A stretch of 64,000 nt of DNA. It comes from Butyribacter intestini (lineage in GTDB: Bacteria; Bacillota; Clostridia; Lachnospirales; Lachnospiraceae). The position numbers and the translations under genes were made by a program. The stretch covers positions 809,689 to 873,688 of the forward strand of contig LLKB01000001.1 in NCBI GenBank assembly GCA_001414325.1, given 5' to 3'. Numbering within the stretch: the stretch's first letter is position 1; each line of letters opens with the position of its first letter. The notes under the pieces were generated by a model. The model had not been told where the DNA came from, ran no database searches, and was given only the letters and a program-made list of their open reading frames with translations. Positions 8,317 through 17,675 of the stretch are shown piece by piece.

Positions 8317-8499
8317 AGCGTTGGTGCAGCATCTCCCTGTTTAAGGATGTAGTGGTGCATCGGATTGTTATGATAGCAGGTGTCAAACTTTGGTCGGGGA
8401 GATACCTGCTATTCTTGTAACTTTGATATGATAACACAAGAAGGTACCGGTTCAAACACTCTGCTGTAAAAAACATCAGAATATCTGAGTCAGTACCTT

Positions 8500-8512
8500 C
8501 ATTTAATTTGAC
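8500..8512 (-). repeat. Right terminal inverted repeat of the TniA-type transposon
   Basis: CATTTAATTTGAC is the reverse complement partner of 5510-5522. A related block GAAGGTACCGGTTCAAA lies further inside, near 8438. Confidence 0.7.
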
Positions 8513-8565
8513 TGATATAAGAATGATTTGGAGCACCAAGGGTGCTGGATAACAAATAAGAGAGC

Positions 8566-8710
8566 TGGTATAATGAAAGGAGTTTAAGATGCACAGAATA
8601 CGGGACAGTCCTATGTGTCCCGTGCATTACAGATAAATAGTTCACCGCAAGGGTGGATGGCACGGAACACAAAGCCCGTCCCTCTTGCGGAGAAGGGATG
8701 GGTGATTACT
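8566..8710 (+). promoter_or_regulatory. Structured leader upstream of the lipoprotein gene
   Basis: TATAAT at 8569-8574 could be a -10 element. A 15-codon ORF with a good AAAGGAG site starts at 8589. It overlaps a hairpin with arms ACGGGACA (8600-8607) and TGTCCCGT (8615-8622). A second hairpin pairs CCGCAAG near 8646 with CTTGCGG near 8687, just before the lipoprotein ribosome site. The second stem could hide or expose that site. Regulation by attenuation is speculative. Confidence 0.4.
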
Positions 8711-9499
8711 ATGAAGAAGATAAGTATTATCTTATTATCCGCAGTACTGGTCTTTTCAATGGCTGCCTGTAATGGTGGTAAGGAAAAGGCTGATAATCAG
8801 ACAGAGAAACAGACGGAAAGCATAAAGCCAACTGAAGAAGTAGCAATGGCAACGGAAGCTGTCACAGAGGTCACAACCGAAGCTGGAAGTGAAGAGACAG
8901 AGAAAGATATTGCAGAGGCTAAAGATTCAGAAGAGAAGACTGATAAGGAAGATAACCAGTCCGCTGATAATGAAACTACTTCAAAGCAGGAAGAAAAGCC
9001 AAAGCAGAATGACGAGCCGGAACAGAAAGCTCCTGTAAATGATAATGAGGAAGCTGGCGGAAATCAGAGTAATGCAGGTAATGGTGGTCAGACTACAGAC
9101 AGTCCGAAAGACAATGTGAGCAATCCACAGCCTGCATCCGTGGCATACAGTCCACAGAATGTTGTGTCACTTGCAACAGCAAAGTGTCAGGCAGGAGGGA
9201 TGATTACCACACAGCAGAATTTACAGAACCATTTGAATGATGGCAGTATCACGCAGGAAGAGTACAATGAGTATTATCCTTACGATGGTATGGAAGGCTC
9301 TTATTACAGTGTGTTTGTAGAGACAGACCTCAACAAAGCAAGTACCATTGATGGACAGCGGTTATCATCTGAGGATGCAATCGCAGAATATATTGCAAGT
9401 ATGTTACTTTTGGAAACAGATCCGGTATTCTACATCAGTTATGATGGAGTTTACACGACAGGCGGCACAGACTATTACGAGTTTCGATGTCACAGATAA
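8711..9499 (+). CDS. Secreted lipoprotein of unknown function
   Basis: A 262-residue protein with a lipoprotein signal peptide: KKISIILLSAVLVFSMAAC, lipobox SMAAC, Cys at residue 19. A long low-complexity linker rich in Glu, Thr, Asp and Gln spans roughly residues 25-150, typical of a wall-spanning stalk. The C-terminal domain of about 100 residues contains YNEYYPYDGMEGSYYSVFVETDL and ends in YYEFRCHR. ATG 8711 is chosen for the signal peptide; an upstream extension to 8615 would bury it. It sits directly before the giant LPxTG adhesin, so it may act in cell contact or surface exclusion, but no family is recognised. Confidence 0.75.
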   Translation: MKKISIILLSAVLVFSMAACNGGKEKADNQTEKQTESIKPTEEVAMATEAVTEVTTEAGSEETEKDIAEAKDSEEKTDKEDNQSADNETTSKQEEKPKQNDEPEQKAPVNDNEEAGGNQSNAGNGGQTTDSPKDNVSNPQPASVAYSPQNVVSLATAKCQAGGMITTQQNLQNHLNDGSITQEEYNEYYPYDGMEGSYYSVFVETDLNKASTIDGQRLSSEDAIAEYIASMLLLETDPVFYISYDGVYTTGGTDYYEFRCHR

Positions 9500-9523
9500 A
9501 TAAAAACGAATAGAAGCAGAAGG

Positions 9524-9564
9524 AAGAAAGATGTAAGCCATAAACTTATGTCTTTCTTTTTTTA
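9524..9564 (+). terminator. Terminator with conserved loop, copy 1
   Basis: AAGAAAGA (9524-9531) pairs with TCTTTCTT (9551-9558), followed by T residues. The 19-base interior TGTAAGCCATAAACTTATG is almost the same as the interior of the terminator at 14969, although the stems differ completely. Confidence 0.85.
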
Positions 9565-9590
9565 TGCGTAAATTAAGGAGGAAAGAGCAC

Positions 9591-12500
9591 ATGAAACAGA
9601 AACTAAAGCGATTTATGGCTATGCTCACACTGGTTGGAACACTCTTTACGAATGGAACAACAGCATTTGCAGCCAGTCCGCAGGCAAATATTGCGTTCTG
9701 GAATGCATCAGTCAAAAATTCCGGAGAAGTAAGTGAGCTGAAGCCCGGATATAATCATGGCAAGATTCTGTATTCAATTCTTGACGGAAATTCTGCATAT
9801 TGTATGAATTTCGGATTAAGAGCAGATGGCGGTCAGCTTATGAACAGCTACGATGATGCGAGCACATCAATGTCAGCACAGCAGAGAAAGCTTTTAAGTT
9901 ACTGCCTTTATTATGGGTTTAACAGTACACAAAAGGCGGCACCAAGCAACAGTCAGTGCGATGAGTATATCGCAACTCAGGCAATGGTATGGGTTATTGT
10001 AGCAGATATCTTTGGAACCGGAAGTGGTGATTCGGCAGCAAGAAAGCTCTGTAACACAGCACCAAGTCCTGATTCTTCATACAGCTATTATGAGAGGCTC
10101 AGGGACAATATCAGCAGCTCCTACAATGCAACGCTTCCAAGTTTTGCATCACGCAGAACCAGTGAGGCACCAACTTATGAGTTGAAGTGGAATGAGGGAA
10201 GTCAGAGATTTGAAACAACATTATCTGACAGCAATGGTGTCTTATCAGACTTTGATTTTGGCATCAGTGGATATTCTGTTGATAAGAATGGCAACAGTAT
10301 TACAATCTCTTCAACGAGCGTGAATACCACAGCCACAACAGGAACATTCACATCCAATGCTGGCAAGGTTGAGACAACATCAAGCTGTGTATTCTGGCTT
10401 ACAGGAAAAAGCGGATATCAGGAGTTTATTTCTGAAAGACCGACAGCAGATCCTGTCAAAGCCTATATCAAGGTCAAGACAGAGAACATCGGATATGGTG
10501 AGATTACAAAGACAGATGAGTCAAGCGGAGTGAAGCTTTCCGGTGCAGTTTATGGAATCTATTCTGACAGCGGATGCACAAACAGAGTACAGACCATGAC
10601 AACAGATGGAAACGGATATGCAAAGTCAGCTGCACTTGTTGCAGGCACTTATTATGTAAAAGAGATTACCGCTCCAAAGGGATATGTCCTTTCCGGTAAG
10701 GTTCATACACTTACTGTAAAAGCAGGACAGACAACAGGAATCTCTGCAACAGATAAAGAGCAGCTTGGAGCAATCACAATCTATAAAGAGGGTGAGGTGC
10801 TTAGCTCATGGAATGGAAGCAATTTCACTTATGAGAAAAAGAAGCTTTCCGGAGCAGCGTTCAAGGTAACTGCAGGAGCAGATATCTACAAGGCAGATGG
10901 TACAAAGGTGTATAGTGCTGGCGATGTTGTGGCAGAAAGCCTTACAACAGGAACTGACGGACAGGTGGTATTATCTGACCTTCATCTTGGAACCTATGTG
11001 GTTACAGAGATTAAGAGCATTGACGGATATACAATCAATACCACACCTCAGACAGTAGCAGTTGAGTATAAGGACCAGACTGTGACAGTACAGTATGAAT
11101 CAACTACGATTGAGAATACAAGACAGAAAGCGGATGTATCTGTCGTAAAGAAGGACTCTGACACAGAGAATCCTCTTGATGGCGGCAAGTACACACTTTA
11201 TGCCGGAAATGACATCATAAACTATGCCGGACAGGTTATTGTCACAAAGGGTACAGCTCTTGAGACAGTAACTACAGGTGAGGACGGAAAGGCAAGCTAC
11301 AGCGTGGATCTGCCAATCTCTAACGGATATTATGTCTCAGAGACACAGGCACCATATGCGTATATCAGAAATAGTAAAGATGTTTACAGCTTCAATTTCA
11401 ATGTATTACCTGAAACACAGGCAAAGGCATCATTCAGTCACACATTTGTAAATGACAGAACCACAGCAAAGATTCATATCTACAAGGTAGATAAGGAATC
11501 AGGCAAGGCAGTAGCCCAGGGAGATGCAAGCCTTGAAGGTGCAGTTTATGGTCTTTATGCGAGAAACGATATCGTGCATCCGGACGGAGCAACAGGAGTC
11601 GTATTCAAGGCAGGAGATCTTGTAGCAACACTTACAACAGATAAGAATGGCGAAGCAGAGGTCAATAACCTTTACCTTGGAAACTATTATGTGAAAGAAA
11701 TCACTCCATCAGAGGGGTATCTTTTAGACGAAGAGGAGCACGATGTAGTATGCGACTATGAGGGAGACCTTGTAGCAGAGGTATCAAGAAGCACAACATC
11801 AGCAGAGCAGGTCATCAAGCAGCCATTCCAGCTTATCAAGGTATCTGACAATGGCGATGATACTGAAGCAGGCTTGTTGGCAGGTGCAGAGTTCACAGCA
11901 TACTTAAAATTTTCTTTATCCGTAAAGGCAGATGGAAGTTATGACTTTGATAAGGCTACTCCTGTGGTAATCGGGGAAAACGGAGCAACAACAATCACAT
12001 CCGATGACAAGGGACATGCAGTTTCCATTGCAATTCCTTATGGAACTTATGTGGTAGTAGAGTCAAAGACTCCGCATAACATGAAGACAATCAAGCCATT
12101 TGAGGTGAAAATCAGCGAGAACCATCCTGACAAGCCTCAGACATGGAGAGTATTCCTTGACAGGGAGTTTACAGCAAAGCTTCGTGTAATCAAGAAGGAT
12201 TCTGACACAAAGCAGACAGTACTTGTACCAAATGCTGAGTTTAAGATTTTCAATCTTGATAAGAACGAATATGTAACCCAGTACACAACTTATCCGTCAA
12301 AGGTTAAGCATACTTCATTCTTTACAGATGAGGATGGAGATTTAATCTTACCGGAAGCACTTAAAATCGGTAACTACCGCATTGAAGAGGTCAAAGCACC
12401 ATTCGGATATGTGGTAAACGATAACTATATCAACATTTCGGTTGATACAGACACAGCATTTGAGACTGATGGAGATACCAATGATGCCATCATCACAGTG

Positions 12501-14957
12501 GAATATTCCGATGCCCCGGCAGTAGGAGAACTTACTGTTGAAAAGAAGGGAGAGGTACTTGACGGATTTAAGGGCGGACTTTTTGCAAACTCTGAGGATA
12601 AGGAGTTTGTCTATAAAGAGGGCTCTCTTGCCGGAGCAGTATTCAAGGTGTATGCAGCGGAAGATATTTTCACAGCAGACAACCAGAAGGACGCAGATGG
12701 CAACCGTACAAAGTATTACAGCAAGGGCGACCTTGTGGCAACTCTTACAACAGGAAAAGATGGAAAGGCAGTAGCCAAGAATCTTCCTCTTGGAAAGTAT
12801 AAGGCTGTAGAAGTAACTGCTCCTAACGGATATGTATTAAATCCAAATGAGCAGACAGTCACATTTGCTTATGTGGATGATAAGACACCTGTTATCAAGG
12901 AAAGTCTTACTTTCTCTAATGACAGACAGAAACTTGATATGTCAGTGACTAAGCTTGATTCAGAAGATAATACACCGATTGCAGGTGCTGTATTTGGACT
13001 CTATGCAGATGAGGACATCAAGAATGTGGATGGCAAGGTAATCATCGAAAAGGGTACTTTACTTGAGAAAGCAACTTCTGATGAAAACGGAAAGATTACT
13101 TTTGTTAAGGATTATCCGTTTGCAAAGTATGTTGCAAAAGAGATTGAAAAGCCTGCCGGATATGTGACAAACGAAGAGGTAGTAACCTTTGATACCAAGT
13201 ATAAGGGACAGGATGTTAAGACTGCTGTGTATAACAGCGAGTATAAAAACACTCCTACAACCTTTGAGTTTACAAAGACAGATATCACAAGTGGTGCAGA
13301 GCTTACAGGTGCAACACTTACTGTACTTGATAAGGATGGAAATGTGGTAGACACTTGGACATCTGATGCCAAGGAAGCACATGTAATTAAGAAACTTGTC
13401 GTAGGAGAGACTTACACACTTTGTGAGGAGTTTGCTCCATACGGATATCTGAAAGCAACCGATATTCAGTTTACTGTAGAGGATACAGGAGATGTGCAGC
13501 ATGTAGAAATGAAGGATGAGGTTCCGACTGGTTCTATCGTGATCAACAAGGATGGTGAGTTTGTAACAGATACCACTCTTATGAAGGGACACTGGTATGA
13601 TTTCATTTTCAATTACTTCAAGGACAGTCTTGCAGGAGTAACCTTTGATGTATATGCAAAAGAGGATATCGTGAGTGCAGACGGACTTGGAAGCATTTAC
13701 CATAAAGCTGGGGAAAAGGTAGCAACTATCGTAACAAACGATAAGGGCATTGCCAGAATTGATGACCTTCCTCTTGGCAAGTATTATCTTGTAGAGACAA
13801 AGACATTAGATGGATTTGTACTTGATGATACACCGATTGACGCAGACCTTTCCTATATCGACCAGAATACAAAGGTTGTATTTGCAGGAATGGATGTGAC
13901 AAATGAGCGTCAGAAAGTGCAGATTACTGTTACAAAGACTGATTCAGAGACAAAGAAAGAGCTTGAAGGTGCTGTATTTGGTTTGTTTGCGAAAGAAGAT
14001 ATCGTAAATAAGGATGGAAAGGTTATTGTCAAAGCAGATACACAGATTGAGAGAGGTGTTACTGGAAAGGATGGCAAAGCAACATTTACTTCTGACCTTC
14101 CACTTGGACAGTATTATGTCAAAGAACTTGAGGCACCAAAGGGCTATGTGAAGTCAGATAAGACATTTGATGTGGATGCTTCATATCAGGGAGATAAGGT
14201 AAAGGTTATCGAGTTTAAGGCAGCATTTGAAAATGCACCGATCAAGGTAGAGATTTCAAAGACTGATATCACAGGCGAGAAAGAATTACCTGGAGCAAAG
14301 CTTTCAGTTATTGATGCTGATGGAAAGCTTGTTGAGAGCTGGACATCAGAGGCAGGAAAGACTCATATGATTGATAGACTTCCTGTCGGAAAGTACACAC
14401 TCAGAGAGGAATCTGCACCATATGGATATAAGGTGGCAAGTGATGTAACCTTTGAAGTAAAGGAGACAGCAGAAATCCAGAAGGTATCCATGAAGGATGA
14501 GCAGGCAGTCGGTAAGATTGTCATCGAGAAAACTGACAAAGTAACCGGAAAGCCGATCGAGGGTGTTGTATTTGAAGTAAGGGATAAGGATGGAAAGGTG
14601 CTTGATACACTCACTACTGACAAGAATGGTCATGCAGAGAGCAAGGAGCTTCCTATCTGTACTTACAATGAGGATGGTTCATTTAAAGAAGATATCCATT
14701 ATACAGTTGTTGAGACTAAAGCAGCTGACGGATATATCCTTGATGAAACAGCTCACGATGTAACACTTCGATATGATGATAATGCACCGGATGTTGTTGT
14801 AGCAACTCTTAAGCTTGTCAATGTACCGACAGAGCCTAAGCTTCCGCAGACAGGCGACAATGCAAATCCGCTTCTTTATCTTGGAATCGGTGCACTTGCA
14901 CTTATTACAGGTGTTGGAGTAGGACTTCGTGGAAGAAAGAAAAAGAATAAACAGTAA
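9591..14957 (+). CDS. Giant LPxTG surface adhesin: thioester domain plus about 13 SpaA/CnaB modules
   Basis: A 1788-residue cell-wall protein. ATG 9591 follows AAGGAGGAAA and gives a signal peptide ending near AFAAS. The N-terminal domain looks like a thioester domain: Cys71 in SAYCMNFG and Gln130 in YIATQAMVWVI are the expected cross-link pair, which would bind host or partner surfaces covalently. From about residue 300 there are some 13 repeats of a CnaB/SpaA type, each starting with a Lys-containing strand (ITKTD, VVKKDSD, VTKLDSE, VEISKTD), a GAVFGLYA-like strand and a VKEIxAPxGY strand, likely forming intramolecular isopeptide bonds. It ends with LPQTGDN, a hydrophobic helix and a RGRKKKNKQ tail for sortase anchoring. 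The class D-like sortase at 42062 is the probable partner. Confidence 0.92.
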   Translation: MKQKLKRFMAMLTLVGTLFTNGTTAFAASPQANIAFWNASVKNSGEVSELKPGYNHGKILYSILDGNSAYCMNFGLRADGGQLMNSYDDASTSMSAQQRKLLSYCLYYGFNSTQKAAPSNSQCDEYIATQAMVWVIVADIFGTGSGDSAARKLCNTAPSPDSSYSYYERLRDNISSSYNATLPSFASRRTSEAPTYELKWNEGSQRFETTLSDSNGVLSDFDFGISGYSVDKNGNSITISSTSVNTTATTGTFTSNAGKVETTSSCVFWLTGKSGYQEFISERPTADPVKAYIKVKTENIGYGEITKTDESSGVKLSGAVYGIYSDSGCTNRVQTMTTDGNGYAKSAALVAGTYYVKEITAPKGYVLSGKVHTLTVKAGQTTGISATDKEQLGAITIYKEGEVLSSWNGSNFTYEKKKLSGAAFKVTAGADIYKADGTKVYSAGDVVAESLTTGTDGQVVLSDLHLGTYVVTEIKSIDGYTINTTPQTVAVEYKDQTVTVQYESTTIENTRQKADVSVVKKDSDTENPLDGGKYTLYAGNDIINYAGQVIVTKGTALETVTTGEDGKASYSVDLPISNGYYVSETQAPYAYIRNSKDVYSFNFNVLPETQAKASFSHTFVNDRTTAKIHIYKVDKESGKAVAQGDASLEGAVYGLYARNDIVHPDGATGVVFKAGDLVATLTTDKNGEAEVNNLYLGNYYVKEITPSEGYLLDEEEHDVVCDYEGDLVAEVSRSTTSAEQVIKQPFQLIKVSDNGDDTEAGLLAGAEFTAYLKFSLSVKADGSYDFDKATPVVIGENGATTITSDDKGHAVSIAIPYGTYVVVESKTPHNMKTIKPFEVKISENHPDKPQTWRVFLDREFTAKLRVIKKDSDTKQTVLVPNAEFKIFNLDKNEYVTQYTTYPSKVKHTSFFTDEDGDLILPEALKIGNYRIEEVKAPFGYVVNDNYINISVDTDTAFETDGDTNDAIITVEYSDAPAVGELTVEKKGEVLDGFKGGLFANSEDKEFVYKEGSLAGAVFKVYAAEDIFTADNQKDADGNRTKYYSKGDLVATLTTGKDGKAVAKNLPLGKYKAVEVTAPNGYVLNPNEQTVTFAYVDDKTPVIKESLTFSNDRQKLDMSVTKLDSEDNTPIAGAVFGLYADEDIKNVDGKVIIEKGTLLEKATSDENGKITFVKDYPFAKYVAKEIEKPAGYVTNEEVVTFDTKYKGQDVKTAVYNSEYKNTPTTFEFTKTDITSGAELTGATLTVLDKDGNVVDTWTSDAKEAHVIKKLVVGETYTLCEEFAPYGYLKATDIQFTVEDTGDVQHVEMKDEVPTGSIVINKDGEFVTDTTLMKGHWYDFIFNYFKDSLAGVTFDVYAKEDIVSADGLGSIYHKAGEKVATIVTNDKGIARIDDLPLGKYYLVETKTLDGFVLDDTPIDADLSYIDQNTKVVFAGMDVTNERQKVQITVTKTDSETKKELEGAVFGLFAKEDIVNKDGKVIVKADTQIERGVTGKDGKATFTSDLPLGQYYVKELEAPKGYVKSDKTFDVDASYQGDKVKVIEFKAAFENAPIKVEISKTDITGEKELPGAKLSVIDADGKLVESWTSEAGKTHMIDRLPVGKYTLREESAPYGYKVASDVTFEVKETAEIQKVSMKDEQAVGKIVIEKTDKVTGKPIEGVVFEVRDKDGKVLDTLTTDKNGHAESKELPICTYNEDGSFKEDIHYTVVETKAADGYILDETAHDVTLRYDDNAPDVVVATLKLVNVPTEPKLPQTGDNANPLLYLGIGALALITGVGVGLRGRKKKNKQ

Positions 14958-14968
14958 TAATTAACCTT

Positions 14969-15009
14969 GCGGGGAATGTAAGCCAGTAACTTATGTTCCC
15001 CGCTTTTTT
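14969..15009 (+). terminator. Terminator with conserved loop, copy 2
   Basis: GCGGGGAA (14969-14976) pairs with TTCCCCGC (14996-15003), followed by TTTTTT. The interior TGTAAGCCAGTAACTTATG differs from the copy at 9532 at two or three positions only. The two copies bracket the adhesin gene exactly. Confidence 0.88.
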
Positions 15010-15030
15010 AGATTAAGGAGGAACCGTAAT

Positions 15031-16026
15031 ATGATGAATTACGAGATTTTTAAGGAAGTAGTAAAAGAAAAGTTTATGGATTATATGCCTGAGAAGTTCA
15101 AAGGAATGGAGCTTGTGGCAGAGCCAGTGGAAAAGGTGAATGTGACTCTTGATGGCATCATCTTAAGAGAAGAAGGCAGGAACATTTCGCCTACGATTTA
15201 TATCAATGACATGTATAAGAAGTATAAGGACTGTGGTGATCTTGAGGAAACACTTATGGCTGCATGTGACTTTATGGAAAGGGCATATGAGCAGGCTCCG
15301 GTTGTTGATGTGGACAGCATTATGAAGGATGCTAACGAGAAGATTGTATTCCAGCTCATCAATACAGAGCAGAATAAAACATTTTTGGAACAGGTGCCGC
15401 ACAGAGAGTTCCAGGATCTTTCTATTGTGTATAAGGTAATAATCAGTGCAGATAAGGATGCGGTGCAGAGTTCAAAAATTACAAATGAATTTGCGAAAAG
15501 ACTTGGAATGAGCGAGGAACAGCTCTTTAAGTGTGCAGCGGAAAACACAAGAAGACTCTTCCCACCTGTCGTTCGTAGCATGAATGACATTATGAGAGAA
15601 ATGTTTGCAAGAGATGGGATGCCACAGGAGATTGCAGATATGATGATAGCCGAGATTCCACCGGAGCAGACGTTGTGGGTGATTTCCAATGAAAAGGGTA
15701 TCAATGGTGCAGCATCCATGCTTTATGAGAATGAGCTTCATGAGCTGGCAGAGAGTTTAGAGAGTGACCTTTATATTCTCCCTTCGAGCGTGCATGAGGT
15801 TATTGCAGTATCTTCAGATATGGGAAGCCCTGAGATGCTTGCACAGATGGTAGTCGAGGTAAATATGCAGGAGGTGTCTTTGGACGAGAGACTTTCCAAT
15901 CAGGTATATCACTATGATAAGGATTTAAGAAAACTCACACTTGCAACTGATACACCTAACAAGAGACTTGATGGTATCGTTGCAGAACCTCCCCTTGTAT
16001 ATGATGCGAAGGAAAAGTCCAGATAG
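15031..16026 (+). CDS. DUF5688 family protein
   Basis: A 331-residue soluble protein of the DUF5688 family, found mainly in Lachnospiraceae mobile elements. It has no membrane segment or enzyme motif that I can name. The middle contains RLGMSEEQLFKCAAENTRRLFPP, and the C-terminal half contains ISNEKGINGAASMLYENELHELAE and YILPSSVHEVIAV, conserved features of the family. AAGGAGGAACC precedes the start. It follows the adhesin after a terminator and begins a block of DNA-processing accessory genes. Function unknown. Confidence 0.75.
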   Translation: MMNYEIFKEVVKEKFMDYMPEKFKGMELVAEPVEKVNVTLDGIILREEGRNISPTIYINDMYKKYKDCGDLEETLMAACDFMERAYEQAPVVDVDSIMKDANEKIVFQLINTEQNKTFLEQVPHREFQDLSIVYKVIISADKDAVQSSKITNEFAKRLGMSEEQLFKCAAENTRRLFPPVVRSMNDIMREMFARDGMPQEIADMMIAEIPPEQTLWVISNEKGINGAASMLYENELHELAESLESDLYILPSSVHEVIAVSSDMGSPEMLAQMVVEVNMQEVSLDERLSNQVYHYDKDLRKLTLATDTPNKRLDGIVAEPPLVYDAKEKSR

Positions 16027-16035
16027 GAGGCAGTT

Positions 16036-16152
16036 ATGGAGCAGGAACTTACAATGGAAGAACTCATTGCTCTCATAAACAGCCAGAAAGGTGACTTTGT
16101 TATCCGTGTCGAGTTTGGAGAGGAGGCGGTGTCTGATGCCAAAGAAGAATGA
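16036..16152 (+). CDS. Small acidic protein overlapping the RadC-like gene
   Basis: A 38-residue ORF with AGGAGG six bases before the ATG, encoding an acidic peptide (MEQELTMEELIALINS... RVEFGEEAVSDAKEE). Its last 17 bases overlap the start of the RadC-like gene in another frame, and that gene's ribosome site lies inside it, which suggests coupling. No family is recognised. It may be a real small protein or a leader. Confidence 0.5.
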   Translation: MEQELTMEELIALINSQKGDFVIRVEFGEEAVSDAKEE

Positions 16153-16675
16153 CTTCAAGCTTGATGTGGTTTCGGTAAGACTTGTAAAGGATGCTCCGAT
16201 TTATTCGGAGCACACCTTTAATAATCCGGCGGATATAGCTGCTGTCATGGGAGACTGTATGTGCCAGTTTGACAGGGAAGTAGTGTGTGTGGTCAATCTA
16301 AGGTCAGATTTAAAACCTATCAATGTGCATTTTGCAAGTGTTGGTTCTTTAAATGAGGCAATGGCACATCCGAGAGAGCTGTTTAAATCAAGTATCTTAA
16401 GCAATGCTGCAAGCATGATGTTAATCCATTGTCATCCATCCGGAAATGTATTCCCAAGCAAGGCAGACACGATGATGACAGACCGCATGAACAAGCTGTG
16501 TGAACTGATGGGAATACCGCTCATTGACCATATCATAGTCGGTGGAGACAATCGTGAATTTTTCAGTTTCAGGGAAAAAGGCATGATTGATAATCCTAAG
16601 ATTACCCTGAGCACAGATTACCGGACACTTGATATCAAGTCACCGCTTGTAGCAGAGCAGGGAAAGGCAAGGTGA
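16136..16675 (+). CDS. RadC-like JAB/MPN domain protein
   Basis: A 179-residue RadC family protein. The JAMM metal motif is visible as MLIHCHPSGNVFPSKAD (H-x-H, Ser, Asp), with the preceding strand FKSSILSNAASM. ATG 16136 follows GAGGAGG; the longer frame from 16091 lacks a site and overlaps the small upstream gene. RadC-like proteins are frequent on conjugative elements next to relaxase and antirestriction genes, but their biochemical role is not established despite the historical DNA-repair name. It lacks the N-terminal helix-hairpin-helix region of chromosomal RadC. Confidence 0.85.
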   Translation: MPKKNDFKLDVVSVRLVKDAPIYSEHTFNNPADIAAVMGDCMCQFDREVVCVVNLRSDLKPINVHFASVGSLNEAMAHPRELFKSSILSNAASMMLIHCHPSGNVFPSKADTMMTDRMNKLCELMGIPLIDHIIVGGDNREFFSFREKGMIDNPKITLSTDYRTLDIKSPLVAEQGKAR

Positions 16676-16679
16676 AAGC

Positions 16680-17657
16680 ATGGATGGAAGATTTACGGAT
16701 GAAGAGCTTGCCATAGCAAAGAGTGTTGACCTGTGTGCAGTTGCTGAAAGCCTTGGGTATACAGTAAAGAGGATTGGCAAATACCACACATTAAAGGAGA
16801 TGGATTCCATCCGTATCTATAACAGAAGCCATTGGTACAGATGGTCAAGGCAGTTTGACAAAGGCAACAATGGCGGCTCACAGATAGATTTCTTACGGGT
16901 ATTTTGTGGAATGAGTGTAAAAGAGGCTGTGTTCTGGCTTTTAGATTTCGCAGGATACAGAAGAATCGAGAAGCCTGTAAAGCAGCCACTTGTTCATCAG
17001 GTATCGCAGAAGCAGGCAGAGGAGAGAAAGCCATTTGTCCTACCGGAACCGGCAGGAGATAATTCCTATCTTATTTCCTATCTGAATCAGGAGAGAGGAA
17101 TCAGCAGAGCAGTCATAGATCTGTTTTTAAAAGATGGACTGATTTATGAGAGCAGGCATTACCACAATGTTGTTTTCAAAGGAAATGATAAAAATGGAGT
17201 GACAAGATTTGCAAGTATGCGGGGAGTGTTTGATAAGCAGGGCAAGTCATTCAAGTGTGATGTCACAGGCAATGATAAGAACTATGGATTTAATGTGGTA
17301 AATGTTAACAGTACAGAGCTTGTAGTATTTGAGGCTGCAATCGACCTTATGAGTTATGTCGATATCTTCGCGGATTATGAATCAAATAAGCTGGCACTTG
17401 GGATGCTTGCAGATGCACCACTTGAGACTTTTCTTCGGGAACATCCGCAGATTACTTCCATCCGGTTCTGCCTTGATGGAGATGAGCCGGGGAGAAAAGC
17501 AGCAACAGAACTTATGAGAAAGTATTATGAGCTTGGATATGAGGTAGAAGACTGTCCGCCACCTACCGGATATAAGGATTACAACGAGTGGCTTGTAGCG
17601 GCAAAGCTTAATCTGAACAGGATGAATAAGCGAGCAGATGAACCAGTCAGGGCATGA
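16680..17657 (+). CDS. DUF3991/Toprim domain protein (primase-like)
   Basis: A 325-residue protein. The N-terminal part (VDLCAVAESLGYTVKRIGKYHTL..., RSHWYRWS, GGSQIDFLRVFCGMSVKEAVFWLLDF) matches the DUF3991 region that precedes Toprim domains in mobile-element primase-like proteins. The Toprim core shows its Glu in LVVFEAAIDLMSYVDIF and its acidic pair in IRFCLDGDEPGRKAA. It could prime or process single strands during transfer or replication. The gene immediately precedes the hairpin array and oriT-like repeat, supporting a role in DNA processing there. Confidence 0.85.
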   Translation: MDGRFTDEELAIAKSVDLCAVAESLGYTVKRIGKYHTLKEMDSIRIYNRSHWYRWSRQFDKGNNGGSQIDFLRVFCGMSVKEAVFWLLDFAGYRRIEKPVKQPLVHQVSQKQAEERKPFVLPEPAGDNSYLISYLNQERGISRAVIDLFLKDGLIYESRHYHNVVFKGNDKNGVTRFASMRGVFDKQGKSFKCDVTGNDKNYGFNVVNVNSTELVVFEAAIDLMSYVDIFADYESNKLALGMLADAPLETFLREHPQITSIRFCLDGDEPGRKAATELMRKYYELGYEVEDCPPPTGYKDYNEWLVAAKLNLNRMNKRADEPVRA

Positions 17658-17675
17658 GAAACCGGATTTTGATGT

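Larger units (their letters stand above)
5502..8516 (-). mobile_element. TniA/TniB/DUF6431-type transposon
   Basis: A 3.0 kb insertion carrying three leftward genes (DUF6431 protein, DDE integrase-type transposase, AAA ATPase). The ends share a 13-bp imperfect inverted repeat, GTCAAATTAGATG at 5510-5522 and CATTTAATTTGAC at 8500-8512. The left end has a second related block (AGATTAGATGCATCTG near 5536), as expected for repeated transposase-binding sites. ATAAG at 5497-5501 and 8517-8521 is the proposed 5-bp target duplication, the length made by TniA/Mu-like transposases. The exact outer termini are not symmetrical around the repeats, so the boundaries may be off by a few bases. Confidence 0.8.

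Noticed and set aside
13059..13703. Long minus-strand ORF inside the adhesin gene
   Set aside because: It is antisense to a strongly supported coding region with clear domain repeats; Cys/Ile/Leu-rich shadow translation without a ribosome site or family match.
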